Origin: Methanosarcina horonobensis HB-1 = JCM 15518
Lineage (GTDB): Archaea; Halobacteriota; Methanosarcinia; Methanosarcinales; Methanosarcinaceae
Assembly (NCBI RefSeq): GCF_000970285.1
Contig: NZ_CP009516.1
Span: 2,645,036 to 2,709,035 of the forward strand
Direction: 5' to 3'
DNA length: 64,000 nucleotides
Below, piece after piece: positions 39,198 through 48,922 of the stretch; the first letter of the stretch is position 1, and the number at the start of each line of letters is the position of its first letter. A program made the position numbers and the translations under genes. A model generated the notes under the pieces. That model was not told the DNA's origin, searched no databases, and worked only from the letters and a program-made list of their open reading frames with translations.

Positions 39198-40327
39198 ATG
39201 CAAAAGAATATAAAATGGATAGCTGGTAGCCTCCTTTTAAGCTTAGTCCTTATTGGAGGCGTATTTGTTGGATCAGCTGACTCAAACAACCCTGTTATTA
39301 CATACGCAGTTGAAGAAGTACAGCCAATTGAAGAAAAACTTCCAGATTATGGTCCTCAAATCTATGAAAAAATTAAACAAAATAAGACTGTAGTAAAAGC
39401 AATGGGAGAAATTCCTCAAATAGAAATTGAGGAAGATAAAAGGAATTGGCTTAACATTTTAGATCAAAGTGGAAATAATTTAAAAGACCAGATGGAACCT
39501 TACGTAAAATCAGAAGGACCAATAATATCCTACGGCCTCAACTACCAAGGTTATCTGACTGTTAATATATTAGAAGAAACTGAAATTGATGACTCTTTAA
39601 TCAATGAAGTTTATGATATATTCGATCAAGAAGGCAAAAAACAAGATATTCAAGAAATTCCAGTTGTATTCCAATACTCACCACCATTTAAGTTCTCAGC
39701 ACGAGACAGTACTTGGACAACTTTAATTGGCGGAATAAAAGTATGTAATGAAAACAATGCTAATTCAACGCTTGGATTCGCTGTTGTTGATACAACCACA
39801 AATCAAAAAGGCTTTTTAGTTGCTGGACATACTGTTTACAGTACCGGAGGAATTGGTTCAAAAATGTATCAGCCATATAAGTCAAGTTCAAAATGCATAG
39901 GCACGGTTGATAGACTTGAGTTTGAATATGCAGATGCAGCTTTTATAGAGGATGACTACCGAAGTGTTGATAACCAAATATACTATCGAGATGTCAATCA
40001 AGTAATGGATGTTACTTCGTATGACACTAATGTACAGGTCGGAGAATATGTAAAGATGTCTGGTATAGCATCAGGATTAACATCGAGCGGACGCATTACT
40101 GATATTACCCATATACAATCTGTTTCTGGGTATCCAAATCTTTATAATCAATGTGTAGCACTTTACGATTGGGATTTTGGTGACAGTGGCGCTCCTGTGT
40201 TCCGTCTCGCTGGTACCAGTGAAGTCGAAATGGTAGGAATCCACAGTGGTTATATGGCTCAAACGCTGTATTCTCTCCCGTTAGTGGAATTTATGATGAC
40301 TTGCACGTTGTCCCACTTACTTACTAA
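39198..40327 (+). CDS. Secreted trypsin-like serine protease, frameshifted near the C-terminus
   Basis: A signal peptide (residues 1-28, ending FVGSADS) and a propeptide-like region to about 165 precede a chymotrypsin-fold domain. The triad is H211 (LVAGHTVY), D246 (YADAAFIE) and S330 (DFGDSGAPVF). After codon 359 the straight frame runs through a terminator hairpin to 40379. Removing two bases (CT near 40275) gives SGIYDDLHVVPLTY-stop at 40327, a natural end just before that hairpin. I therefore give the corrected end. Either an indel has extended the protein or the read is in error. The substrate is unknown. Confidence 0.8.
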
Positions 40328-40328
40328 T

Positions 40329-40355
40329 GCTATCTTTCTAGATAGCACTTTTTTC
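40329..40355 (+). terminator. Protease gene terminator
   Basis: GCTATCT (40329-40335), loop TTCT, AGATAGC (40340-40346), then ACTTTTTTCTT. It begins 2 bases after the stop of the corrected protease frame. Confidence 0.75.
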
Positions 40356-40492
40356 TTGAGCAATTTTCTACGAAAATAGTAGATTAAATATATAAAAAAA
40401 TATTTTCCCTTTTCCACCCCTCAAAAAAGTTAGTAGGGTCAGTGAAAAAAGAATTAGCTTTTAAGTTGAATTTCTAATTAGATGATCTTTGG

Positions 40493-42004
40493 TCAGCTTT
40501 CCAGTTCTTTTTCAAGAGTTTCAGCTGTCGTTTTCAAAACCTTTACTCTTGAATAGCGCTTGTCCCGAGATTCTATAATTATCCAGGGTGCACCTAAAGT
40601 GCTTGTTTTCTGTAGCATTTCATCGGCTGCAATTTTATAATCTTCCCATCTGTTCCGATTCCGCCAGTCATCTTCTGTGATTTTCCAGCGTTTTTCGGGG
40701 TCATTGAGGCGGCTTTTGAAACGTTCGAGCTGGGTTTCCCTGTCTATGTGCAGCCAGAACTTAAGTATAATCACTCCTGAATCGGCAAGGATTTTTTCGA
40801 ACTCGTTGATCTCCCTGTAAGCCCTTCTCCATTCTTCTTCAGTACAGAGCCCCTCAACTCTTTCAACAAGGACACGTCCATACCAGCTCCTGTCAAAAAT
40901 AGTTATGTGTCCTGCCATAGGGGCTGCATCACAGAAGCGCCAGAGGTACTGGTGAGCTTTTTCAGTATCATTCGGGGAGCCTACAGGTACAACCCTGTAA
41001 AGTCGTGGGTTTAGCTCTTCAACAAGGCGGCGAATATCTCCTCCTTTGCCTGCAGCATCCCAGCCTTCAAAAATTATTAATACTGAACGTTTTTTTCTAA
41101 AAAGTTCATACTGGAGGGTTTCAAGCCTATGCTGAAAAAGCTTTTTTGATTCCCTGTATTCTTTCAGAGAAAGATTTTTTGAGAGGTCGGTCTTTTCCAG
41201 GGTTGAACCGTTAAGCGCAGGCAGATTTACGGTTGCCATATCCAGGTACTTTATTGTCTGCTGTCCCGGAGTCCGTGTCACTTTTTCAATATGAGTCTTT
41301 ATTGCATGAGTTACCGTTATCATGATTTTAAGGACTGCAAAGTTTCTGTCGTTTGCTTCGATTATTGTCCATGGAGCATAAGGGACATCTGTTTTCTCGA
41401 GGATTTTTTCAACAACAGGCAGGTATTCATCATATTTTTCGATAAAATCCAGTTCTTTTCCGTTTTTCCCTTCGTATTCATCGAGAATAAGAGGAATATC
41501 CATCTTTTTGATTGCTTTAAAACGTTCTTTCTGCTCTTTTTCACTGATATGCAGGAAAAATTTGAGTATGAGGTATCCATCGTCTGCAAGCTGGCGCTCA
41601 AAATAGGTTGTTTCTTCCAGAGTTTTTTCCAGGGCTTTCTCATCTTTTTCTTTTCCGAAGAGTTCGATTACTGCTCTGCTGTACCAGCTTCTATCAAATA
41701 TCGCCATTCTTCCTTTGATAGGAATCTGAGACCAGAACCGCAGCATGAAGGGCCTGAGTTTTTCCTCATAACAGGGTCTGGTCATTGTATAGAAATCAAG
41801 TCCTCTTGGGTCCAGGGGGAGTATGAAACGGTTGATATCCTCTCCCATTCCCGAAGCATGCCAGCCTTCAAAAACAATTATGATGGGTATTTTCAGTTCC
41901 CATGCCTTTCGCTGAAGCTCACCCAGCTCAAGCTGAAGCGTTTTTATACTCTTCTTATATTCTTCACTTGTAATTGCCTGGGAAAGATCAACATTTTCTA
42001 GCAT
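40493..42004 (-). CDS. Two-domain polyphosphate kinase 2 family protein
   Basis: A 503-residue fusion of two PPK2 domains, the layout of polyphosphate:AMP phosphotransferase (class II PPK2), which makes ADP from AMP and polyphosphate. The C-terminal domain has an intact Walker A (GWDAAGKGGD, 314-323) and Walker B (IFDRSWYGR, 369-377). The N-terminal one reads GWHASGMGED (47-56), losing the Walker lysine, though FDRSWYSR is kept, as in other two-domain enzymes. Methanosarcina stores polyphosphate, so a role in energy reserve use is likely. The gene stands alone beside the long AT-rich gap. Confidence 0.9.
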   Translation of the reverse strand: MLENVDLSQAITSEEYKKSIKTLQLELGELQRKAWELKIPIIIVFEGWHASGMGEDINRFILPLDPRGLDFYTMTRPCYEEKLRPFMLRFWSQIPIKGRMAIFDRSWYSRAVIELFGKEKDEKALEKTLEETTYFERQLADDGYLILKFFLHISEKEQKERFKAIKKMDIPLILDEYEGKNGKELDFIEKYDEYLPVVEKILEKTDVPYAPWTIIEANDRNFAVLKIMITVTHAIKTHIEKVTRTPGQQTIKYLDMATVNLPALNGSTLEKTDLSKNLSLKEYRESKKLFQHRLETLQYELFRKKRSVLIIFEGWDAAGKGGDIRRLVEELNPRLYRVVPVGSPNDTEKAHQYLWRFCDAAPMAGHITIFDRSWYGRVLVERVEGLCTEEEWRRAYREINEFEKILADSGVIILKFWLHIDRETQLERFKSRLNDPEKRWKITEDDWRNRNRWEDYKIAADEMLQKTSTLGAPWIIIESRDKRYSRVKVLKTTAETLEKELES

Positions 42005-44646
42005 ACTTGAACCGTTGTTATTTTTAAAATAATTCTTATAATTTTGTCTAAAGTAATGTTAACTATGAATTCAATTTTAATATAAATTTATCTTTATTTT
42101 AAGTATATATAATGATTATGTGTATCCAATACTACTTTATTACTTTATGTATTTATGCTCAATGCTTTTTTACTGAAATCATTAATCTGCATAAAATATA
42201 TATCATAAATGCCTTACGTAGTACGTCCACAAACTATTTAAAATTTTTAATATAGATTGAAAGTACAAGTAAATTGAAAAAAATAGAAAATAAAAATAAA
42301 TAAGTTATGGAAACAAATAAGTTACGGAAATAAAGATAATTGTTATTAAATTTATTCTTCTCATATTATAGTTTTCACTATATTCATTTCATTGTATATT
42401 AATTACTCAGAATTTCCGATCTGAATTGTTCAAAAAATGAATAGTCAGTCTAAATATCGAAAAAGTTTAATTTCTTTTTAATATTATGCTTTTTAGACAT
42501 AATTCATCTTAGATAGTCTACACCTATGAGATGAGAAACTGTTTTATAAATATAGTGCAATATTAATTACAAGAATTCAATCTTAACGCTTTTTGAATGA
42601 CTATAAAATTCTCATTAATATTTACTAAATAAGTAATTATATACTATCTATCAGATGATACTATGAAGTTAGAACTTCTTCTTAATGTCCATTATTATAA
42701 TCGTTTTTCATTACATATAGTGAGAGATTTGTAATATTTTGATACATATAACCTATTATCCGATAATATATATCTAAATATCAGTTATTTAAAGCAAATA
42801 TCTAAAATAATAGATTTTATTAATTCTTATTTGTCAACTCTTTTTTCTGCAAACTTATAAATGTGTGATTAATTACATATTTCATAATACACTTTTTTAA
42901 ATGCGAAACATTAAATTGTTTTATATTATAAAATATATACACTACTAATCTTATTTAATATATGATAAATGTCATATATATTTGAGACTTATTGCTAATT
43001 TATTAATATTTATATTCTAGTATGTAGTAATTATTGGATGTATATATGTTAAAATATATTTCTTAAAAGGTCAATTGCTAAGTACTTCATATTATAACAC
43101 ATATTTAACTAAAAGTATATTGAGTTATATTCATCAAAAATTCTTTATTACCGAGTTACTATATCTTTAATAATCCATTATCACGCCTACAAATTATGTA
43201 TTATGAAGTGCTTTCTTTTTTAAGGCATATTAAAAATAAACTTATTCATTAAAATACATATTTTTTTAAATTGATTGGTAAAAATTTGTTGCTGGTTAAC
43301 TTTTAAAAATTCATTGAACACATTTAGAATATTATTTGTGATGTTGCATTCTATAAGCATATATTTATATTATACTTTTTTGGCCAAATAGGGTAGACTA
43401 CTCAGTCAAAACTTCAGTAAAAAAACATAGGAAAAAAATTGAAACATAATCTATTTTTCTGCAGTATTTGACTATAAATAACAATATTTCATTTATTTTT
43501 TAAAATTTTCTCATTTATTTGGACTAAAATAATGCGTTTTCTTATTCTTATAGTATATAGTAACTCTTTTTACATCAAGTGAAATTTTCTGTATAACCCC
43601 TAATTTTGTCAAGTCGGCTATTCTATAGACTATATGAATAAATACATTATGGCCGAACACCGCAACATTAAATAGAAAACAATACTAAGGAAAAAAGATT
43701 CTGAAAATAAGAGATATTATTCATAGACACTATATGAATACTTGTTTCTAAAGCTCCTGCATAGTGCGCAGGATCTGGCTCAAAGTTAAGTTATGAAATC
43801 AAAAATAGCAATATGCAAAAAAGTAATTATTAAGTCAAACAAATATTAAAAAATTGCGGATTTGTTAAGTAAGAAGGCTCCATATATTTGCAAAAAGAGT
43901 CAAGAACTGAATTCAAGATTTGTACTAATAACTTAACTGGCACTGATAAATTAACTTCAAAACTCAGTTGAAAATATGAGCCCGCTTTTAAGTGAAGTCA
44001 CCTTTCTTTTCAAACTATTATGTTTTCTATCAAATTCTTTACACTTTTTTTACATATTTATATAATTATATATACGATGATAAAAAATTATTTTTATGAT
44101 ACTATTATTATATATTGAAATTTTCATCAAATACTCTACACTACATAAATAAAAACTATGCTAAAACACATACGTAAGAAATAGTGATATATGGCTATAT
44201 AAAGTCGAATCACACTTTAATTACTACTGGTAGTTTAAATATAGGAAGACTAAATAAATAATTTTTTTCTATGCTATTCCTAAATGTGTCATTAAATAGT
44301 TACACAGCTCGTAAACTGTTCTCTAATTCCATACATTCTTATTTTCATTTCCTCGTTAAACCAGATCTCATTATTGAACATATAATATTATGTTTTGCCA
44401 TAATAAACAGAATGACTTTCTATAAATATTTATTTTTTAGAGGATTTCTGTTCAGAATATTCGGATTCAAACTATAATATATATTTTTCTTTGAACTAAA
44501 TTCTGTTACCTGCGCTTCTTCAAATAGTATATGGATAAAATAGCTTTAATTAAAAGTGGCTTAATAGTGTTACCTATATTTTATTCTGTTTTTAGTTTGT
44601 TTCCAGCGGAGTCTACAAAAAATAAGAAACTTCTCATGTAATAAAA
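42005..44646. other. 2.6 kb very AT-rich region without recognisable genes
   Basis: No frame longer than 70 codons and no ribosome site plus coding-like composition is found. TATA-like words are everywhere, so promoters cannot be singled out. I see no CRISPR, no tRNA and no long inverted repeat. It could hold unrecognised ncRNAs or be a promoter or chromatin feature. Confidence 0.6.
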
Positions 44647-45111
44647 TTATAAATCCAGCTTTAGATTAAAAATTTCTTCAAACAGTCTGTATTTTTTGCG
44701 AGCCCTGTACAGGTACTGACGAACCGGAGTTTTGTCTTTAGCCCGAGCAAAAAGAGCTTCGATTTCTCCTTTCGAAAAAACAGCTTCAAGCTTTTTTATG
44801 GGAATAGCCTCAAGTTCTTCCCAGCTGTCAATTACAGGGTTGCTTATAGGTATGGGGATTGGAAGAAGCGTTACGCTGGCCTCGTCTACCCAGTTCCAGT
44901 CAGAATCATATATATTTGCATAGAAGGCACCGCACGATGTACACTTTGTTACTACTGTTATATTCTCCCCAGCCAAGTGATAGCTAAGGCTAATAAGAGT
45001 GGAGTCGCAGCTAGTACAGTTTCCAATCTCGTTTTTTTCCAGGCTATACGCAGATGTTCGTTTTTCTTCGATGTAAAGAGCTTTTTCATTGAGGTCGTAA
45101 CTATATTCCAT
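44647..45111 (-). CDS. Hypothetical protein with zinc-ribbon cysteines
   Basis: A 154-residue protein with two CxxC pairs, CTSCDSTLI and KCTSCGAFY, about 26 residues apart, forming a likely zinc ribbon in the N-terminal half. The C-terminal half is helical and basic (VRQYLYRARKKYRLFEEIF), which could bind nucleic acid or protein. I do not recognise a family beyond zinc-ribbon. The ATG is preceded by GGAGCGGATAAC. Neighbours are unrelated. Confidence 0.7.
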   Translation of the reverse strand: MEYSYDLNEKALYIEEKRTSAYSLEKNEIGNCTSCDSTLISLSYHLAGENITVVTKCTSCGAFYANIYDSDWNWVDEASVTLLPIPIPISNPVIDSWEELEAIPIKKLEAVFSKGEIEALFARAKDKTPVRQYLYRARKKYRLFEEIFNLKLDL

Positions 45112-45540
45112 GTTATCCGCTCCTGATTAGGCCTGAAATCCCGGAATGCAAGTTTTTATTTCAGGGATGGGTTAGTTTCTTCTTTGATTTTTACTGTCTA
45201 AGGTAATAACCCTATTAATATTGATCGGGTATAGATAGTCTTCGTTTTTGAGAGGTATTTTTCAAATTTATAATCGAAAAACATACTTTTTCTTTTAGTT
45301 TGTATTACTATTATATTTTTAACATCAATTTTCTGCTTAATAGCTTTATGTTGGCAAAATCACAATCAGAAGGAATGTAATAAAAATAAGTTACATGAAA
45401 TTTACAAAAAATACTAAATTTTTAATCTAATGTGAGCCCATATTTGTTTGCATTTTTTTATTTTACATTACATGCAGAAATTCGGTTAGAAGACAATTTC
45501 ATAATAATACCTTATATCGATTTATTTCAAAGTATTTTTA
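45112..45540. other. AT-rich intergenic region
   Basis: No gene, repeat or hairpin of note is seen; it probably carries the two divergent promoters. Confidence 0.6.
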
Positions 45541-46440
45541 TTGAATGTTATCTTTCTGTATACCATGATTAATGAAACAATGGACGAAAAATTATTTTAT
45601 AAGTACCAATCAATAAATAAATACTTTTTTGAAAACCTATCAAATAATCAATTATTCTTTCATGATCCCACAGAATTTAATGATCCTTTTGATAGCAAAA
45701 CCGCTCTCTGTAGAAAAGGCAGTAGGGAAGAGTGGATCGCTTATTATGCAGCAAATAAATGGGAAAAGGAAAAGATTGAGAAGAAGATTGAAGATGATCT
45801 AAAAAATGGAAAGTCAGTGAAACAGGGAGAGAAAATTGTATCTTATTTAGATACTAATTCTGGCATTCTGCCCAGAATCTGCTGTTTGAGCACAAGAAAT
45901 GATAGTATCTTGATGTGGAATCACTATGCCAATTATCACACGGGAGTATGCCTCTGTTTCAGACCTAAAAAAAGTCTATGCGCTGATTCCAGTTCTGGAA
46001 AAATAAATGACATCTATAGATTGACCCTGGGGTCAGAACTTGCTGAGCTCAGGGAAGTAAAATATAAAGATGAATGCCCAGGTGAAGTAAATATACTAAA
46101 CTTAGACCGAATCGAAGTCGGAAAGCAAGTTTGGGAATGTTTTCTGACCAAATATCGTGAATTGCAATACGAAAAAGAATATCGTATGTTACTCTTCAAG
46201 AAATATTTTCACATGGAATATGTAAAAAAGTATGAGAAAAACGAGCTGGATGGTATTATTTTTGGATTGAAAATAAAACGCAACGATGCTCAGAACATTT
46301 ATGATATGGTTTGCGAGCAATATATAGACGAAAAGAAAAAAGTTAAGTTTTACAGAGCTAAATACATAAAAGGTGAGTATGCTATCAAAATTGAAAAAAT
46401 CGAAGAAGAATATATGAAAAGATATCTGGAATCATTATAG
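45541..46440 (+). CDS. DUF2971 family protein
   Basis: A protein of about 290 residues with the DUF2971 beginning (LFYKYQSINKYFFENLSNNQ, FFHDPTEFNDPFDSK) and the later RICCLSTRNDSILMWNHYAN, where W, H and Y are typical. DUF2971 is widespread in accessory regions and sometimes found with defence genes; its activity is unknown. TTG 45541 and ATG 45568 are both possible starts; neither has a strong ribosome site, and ATG 45568 fits the family better. It lies near other accessory genes (47.3-51.6 kb). Confidence 0.85.
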   Translation: MNVIFLYTMINETMDEKLFYKYQSINKYFFENLSNNQLFFHDPTEFNDPFDSKTALCRKGSREEWIAYYAANKWEKEKIEKKIEDDLKNGKSVKQGEKIVSYLDTNSGILPRICCLSTRNDSILMWNHYANYHTGVCLCFRPKKSLCADSSSGKINDIYRLTLGSELAELREVKYKDECPGEVNILNLDRIEVGKQVWECFLTKYRELQYEKEYRMLLFKKYFHMEYVKKYEKNELDGIIFGLKIKRNDAQNIYDMVCEQYIDEKKKVKFYRAKYIKGEYAIKIEKIEEEYMKRYLESL

Positions 46441-47348
46441 TAAATATCAAGTAACTTGTTTCGATTACAGTTCTTCCGAGTCCTGTTATTATTTTTCAGT
46501 ATCACTTTCGGGAAAATTATGTTAAAAATTAGAAAGTGTCACTAATTGAAAGAAGCTACTAACCGAAAGAATATTCATATAAATATTACTTTTGCTTTTG
46601 AGGAGGAGATCTGGAGTTCAAAACCAAACTTATTATATTTTTTAGACTTATTATATTTTTTAGACTTATTATATTTTTTATCTCCTCTATCTTTTATAAC
46701 AAAAGTTTGCTGACATTTATTAAACGATACATTTTTAAATAGCTTTTTTATATGTAATCAGCTCACTTAAATAAAGGCAATTCTGTGAAGGAGAAAGAGA
46801 GGGCAAATTCTGAAAAACAATAACATCTTCAAGTTTACTTGTATTTTTCAGGACTCTGAATTAATCTCCAGAATACTTTGGCCAAACAGAAAAACAGGAC
46901 ATACGTTATATCAATCAAATAAATTTAGTCTATTTTTAGGAGTTGAACACAAACTTAATATATATGTTCGTAAGAAAATAATAATGTTGTTAAGTAAATA
47001 TATTATGTAAGTATTCAAACTTTTAGCAGGAATTTAAAGGCTTTTTCAGCTTTGAAGAGAGTACAAAGCATTATCAAACAGAGTAATTAAAAACAAAAAT
47101 ATAAGAGTTATATCTCCAGGCAAGACGATTCCTAGGAGAATTCCAGGAGCATAGATGGTGGAAATGGATAATAAAAAGTGATATATTGGAGAAGGAATAT
47201 ATATACACAAAACTGAACTTGAAGCAAAGTAAAATTGCCCGAAGAGCAGGAACTTTAATATCCATTCCCATCAGAACGAATAAATTTACAAACCTATATA
47301 TAGAGCTATAACTGACATAGTTTACTACATCAGTAAAGGTGGTAATTT
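46441..47348. other. Intergenic region with an 18-bp tandem repeat
   Basis: 46629-46680 holds 2.9 copies of CTTATTATATTTTTTAGA. No gene is supported. 47300-47330 is the probable promoter of the DUF2551 gene (TATATATAG). Confidence 0.65.
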
Positions 47349-47681
47349 ATGGTATCCATCCGAGCTAAAATTAAATCCAGATTAGAGAAATTCCTTGAAG
47401 TTGATTCCAATGGATATCGAAGGGCTATACTGTGTATCTTCATCAAGGTAAAGAAAGCAACTATTGACGAGCTGCATGAAATGCTTTCAAGTAAGTACAA
47501 CGTATCAAGAAACACGGTAGCATCCATGGTAGGATACATTCATTCCAAACTTGGAATTCTGAGAGCACACAAGGAGTCCTACAAAACCCCTATGATCTAT
47601 CTTTTAAGAGAAGAGTATATAGATCTGCTTATGAAGATAGTTGCTTCACCTACAAAGACAATTACTGATTCCACAGCCTGA
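47349..47681 (+). CDS. DUF2551 winged-helix protein
   Basis: A 110-residue protein with a winged helix (RRAILCIFIKVKKATIDELH, then [20 protein letters not shown]) matching DUF2551, a family of Methanosarcinales. It is probably DNA-binding. GGTGGTAATTT lies before the ATG. It is followed after 35 bases by a second helix-turn-helix-like gene, so the two may form an operon. The targets are unknown. Confidence 0.8.
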   Translation: MVSIRAKIKSRLEKFLEVDSNGYRRAILCIFIKVKKATIDELHEMLSSKYNVSRNTVASMVGYIHSKLGILRAHKESYKTPMIYLLREEYIDLLMKIVASPTKTITDSTA

Positions 47682-47716
47682 AACTATCACTTCAAGCCAT
47701 AATTGCCTGATATAAA

Positions 47717-48118
47717 ATGTCAATTGTGAAAAACGCACCAAGAACAGCAACCACGATTGTTGTACGTTCAGACGCCAATACCCGTGTGAGTCACTCAAGA
47801 GATCCATATTATAATCTTATGAGGCGTATTTTCCAGGAAGATTCCACTGCTGTCCGGGGCCAGAAGTTCCTGTCAATGGTTGAAGAGCGGCAGGCTGCAG
47901 GTAATGCCATCCGAACTGATGAGTGGAAGACCGTTCTGGAAGAGCTCCAGATAGGTCGTGCCTCTTTTTATGCAATGCGCAACAAGCTACTTGGGGCGGG
48001 GCTCATTTCCATTAAAAATAAAGAGTACCGGCTTTCCGGCCAGTTTTCAAAAGATCTTATTGATATGGCTCGCTGGTGGTGGACCGCTGTCCTCGATCAG
48101 TCCGAAGAAAGCCTGTGA
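47717..48118 (+). CDS. Putative winged-helix protein
   Basis: A 133-residue basic protein. The central part (WKTVLEELQIGRASFYAMRN, then GAGLISIKNKEYRLSGQF) looks like a winged helix with its wing. The C-terminus is WWWTAVLDQSEESL. I cannot name the family. It probably shares a transcript with the DUF2551 gene upstream and precedes the tRNA-Gln gene by 240 bases. Confidence 0.6.
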   Translation: MSIVKNAPRTATTIVVRSDANTRVSHSRDPYYNLMRRIFQEDSTAVRGQKFLSMVEERQAAGNAIRTDEWKTVLEELQIGRASFYAMRNKLLGAGLISIKNKEYRLSGQFSKDLIDMARWWWTAVLDQSEESL

Positions 48119-48281
48119 TAAACATAGAAAATAGTTCTTTTTTGATCCAATGATCCAATTATCATTATTTTTCTCAAATCGAACTTCATGACTAAATTTC
48201 TTTTCGATAATTTATTCTTACCCAATCTTTTTATTACACGCCTTTAATGACCTTTGACAAATCCAGAGGTATTCACCCGAA

Positions 48282-48298
48282 AGCTATATATATAAAAT
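48282..48298 (+). promoter_or_regulatory. Probable tRNA-Gln promoter (BRE/TATA)
   Basis: GAAAGCTATATATATAAAAT is a near-ideal archaeal BRE plus TATA box, about 65 bases upstream of the tRNA, which implies a leader of some 40 bases. Confidence 0.6.
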
Positions 48299-48359
48299 CC
48301 TCCTTTAGAAGATACGCTTCAGGGCGCAAGAATCAAGCCCCACAGCGAAAAATCATCGA

Positions 48360-48431
48360 AGCCCGGTAGTGTAGTGGTCAATCATGCGGGACTCTGGATC
48401 CTGCAACCTCGGTTCGAATCCGTGCCGGGCT
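48360..48431 (+). tRNA. tRNA-Gln (anticodon CTG)
   Basis: The acceptor stem AGCCCGG (48360-48366) pairs perfectly with CCGGGCT (48425-48431). The anticodon loop CTCTGGA is held by CGGGA/TCCTG and gives anticodon CTG at loop positions 3-5. The T-loop is TTCGAAT, and its stem CTCGG/CCGTG has one T-T mismatch. The D-arm shows the usual AGTGTAGTGGTCAATCAT. CCA is not encoded. In Methanosarcina, Gln-tRNA is made by GatDE amidation. Confidence 0.93.
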
Positions 48432-48617
48432 ATACCTTCCTTGAATGTAATCCTATCACTTCTATTTAAGAAGTTAGGTAGTGCTAATTTCTGTTTTTGT
48501 AGAGTTTAATACTGATTTAATACAAATTATTTTTTTCTCGAATAAAAATTATGCGTTTTCCTAACTTGAATTAATACTGATTGTGTAATTATAACGTTGC
48601 GGCATGTCTTATAAATA

Positions 48618-48922
48618 TCAGATTAAGACATTACTTGAAGAGAACATATATTCGACTAATTCGGGTACTGCTTCTTTAGAGATCCCAAAAGAATCTGATA
48701 ATGCCTTTTCGAGATCTTCGGGCAATTTGTCCGCAGATAGCAGTATCTTTTTATTTCCTTCGCGAGTGCCCCTAGCGTTAAAGTTTCAGTAACTACTATG
48801 TTGTCAATTGAATACTTGTGAGCTTCTTCTTTTCCGCTAAAAAACTTATGATCCAATAATTCTATTACTACATTCAAATACAGGACTTGTCCAGAGTCAG
48901 AACTAACGGTTTTTATGTACAT
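48618..48922 (-). pseudogene. Small partner gene of the HEPN-like protein, frameshifted
   Basis: From ATG 48922 the frame reads MYIKTVSSDSGQVLYLNVVI and on to LTLGALAKEIK. At a run of five A residues (48748-48752 on the complementary strand) the straight frame turns to unconvincing sequence ending at 48656. The -1 frame reads ILLSADKLPEDLEKALSDSF and then EAVPELVEYMFSSSNVLI-stop at 48618. The joined product has about 101 residues. It overlaps the upstream HEPN-like gene by 10 bases. I do not know the family. A real indel, a read error or programmed frameshifting are all possible. Confidence 0.65.

Noticed and set aside
44271-44477. 68-codon frame in the AT-rich desert
   Set aside because: Hydrophobic, low-complexity translation and no ribosome site; expected by chance in AT-rich DNA.
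46627-46682. CRISPR array
   Set aside because: The 18-bp repeats are directly adjacent without spacers, and no cas gene is present in the window.
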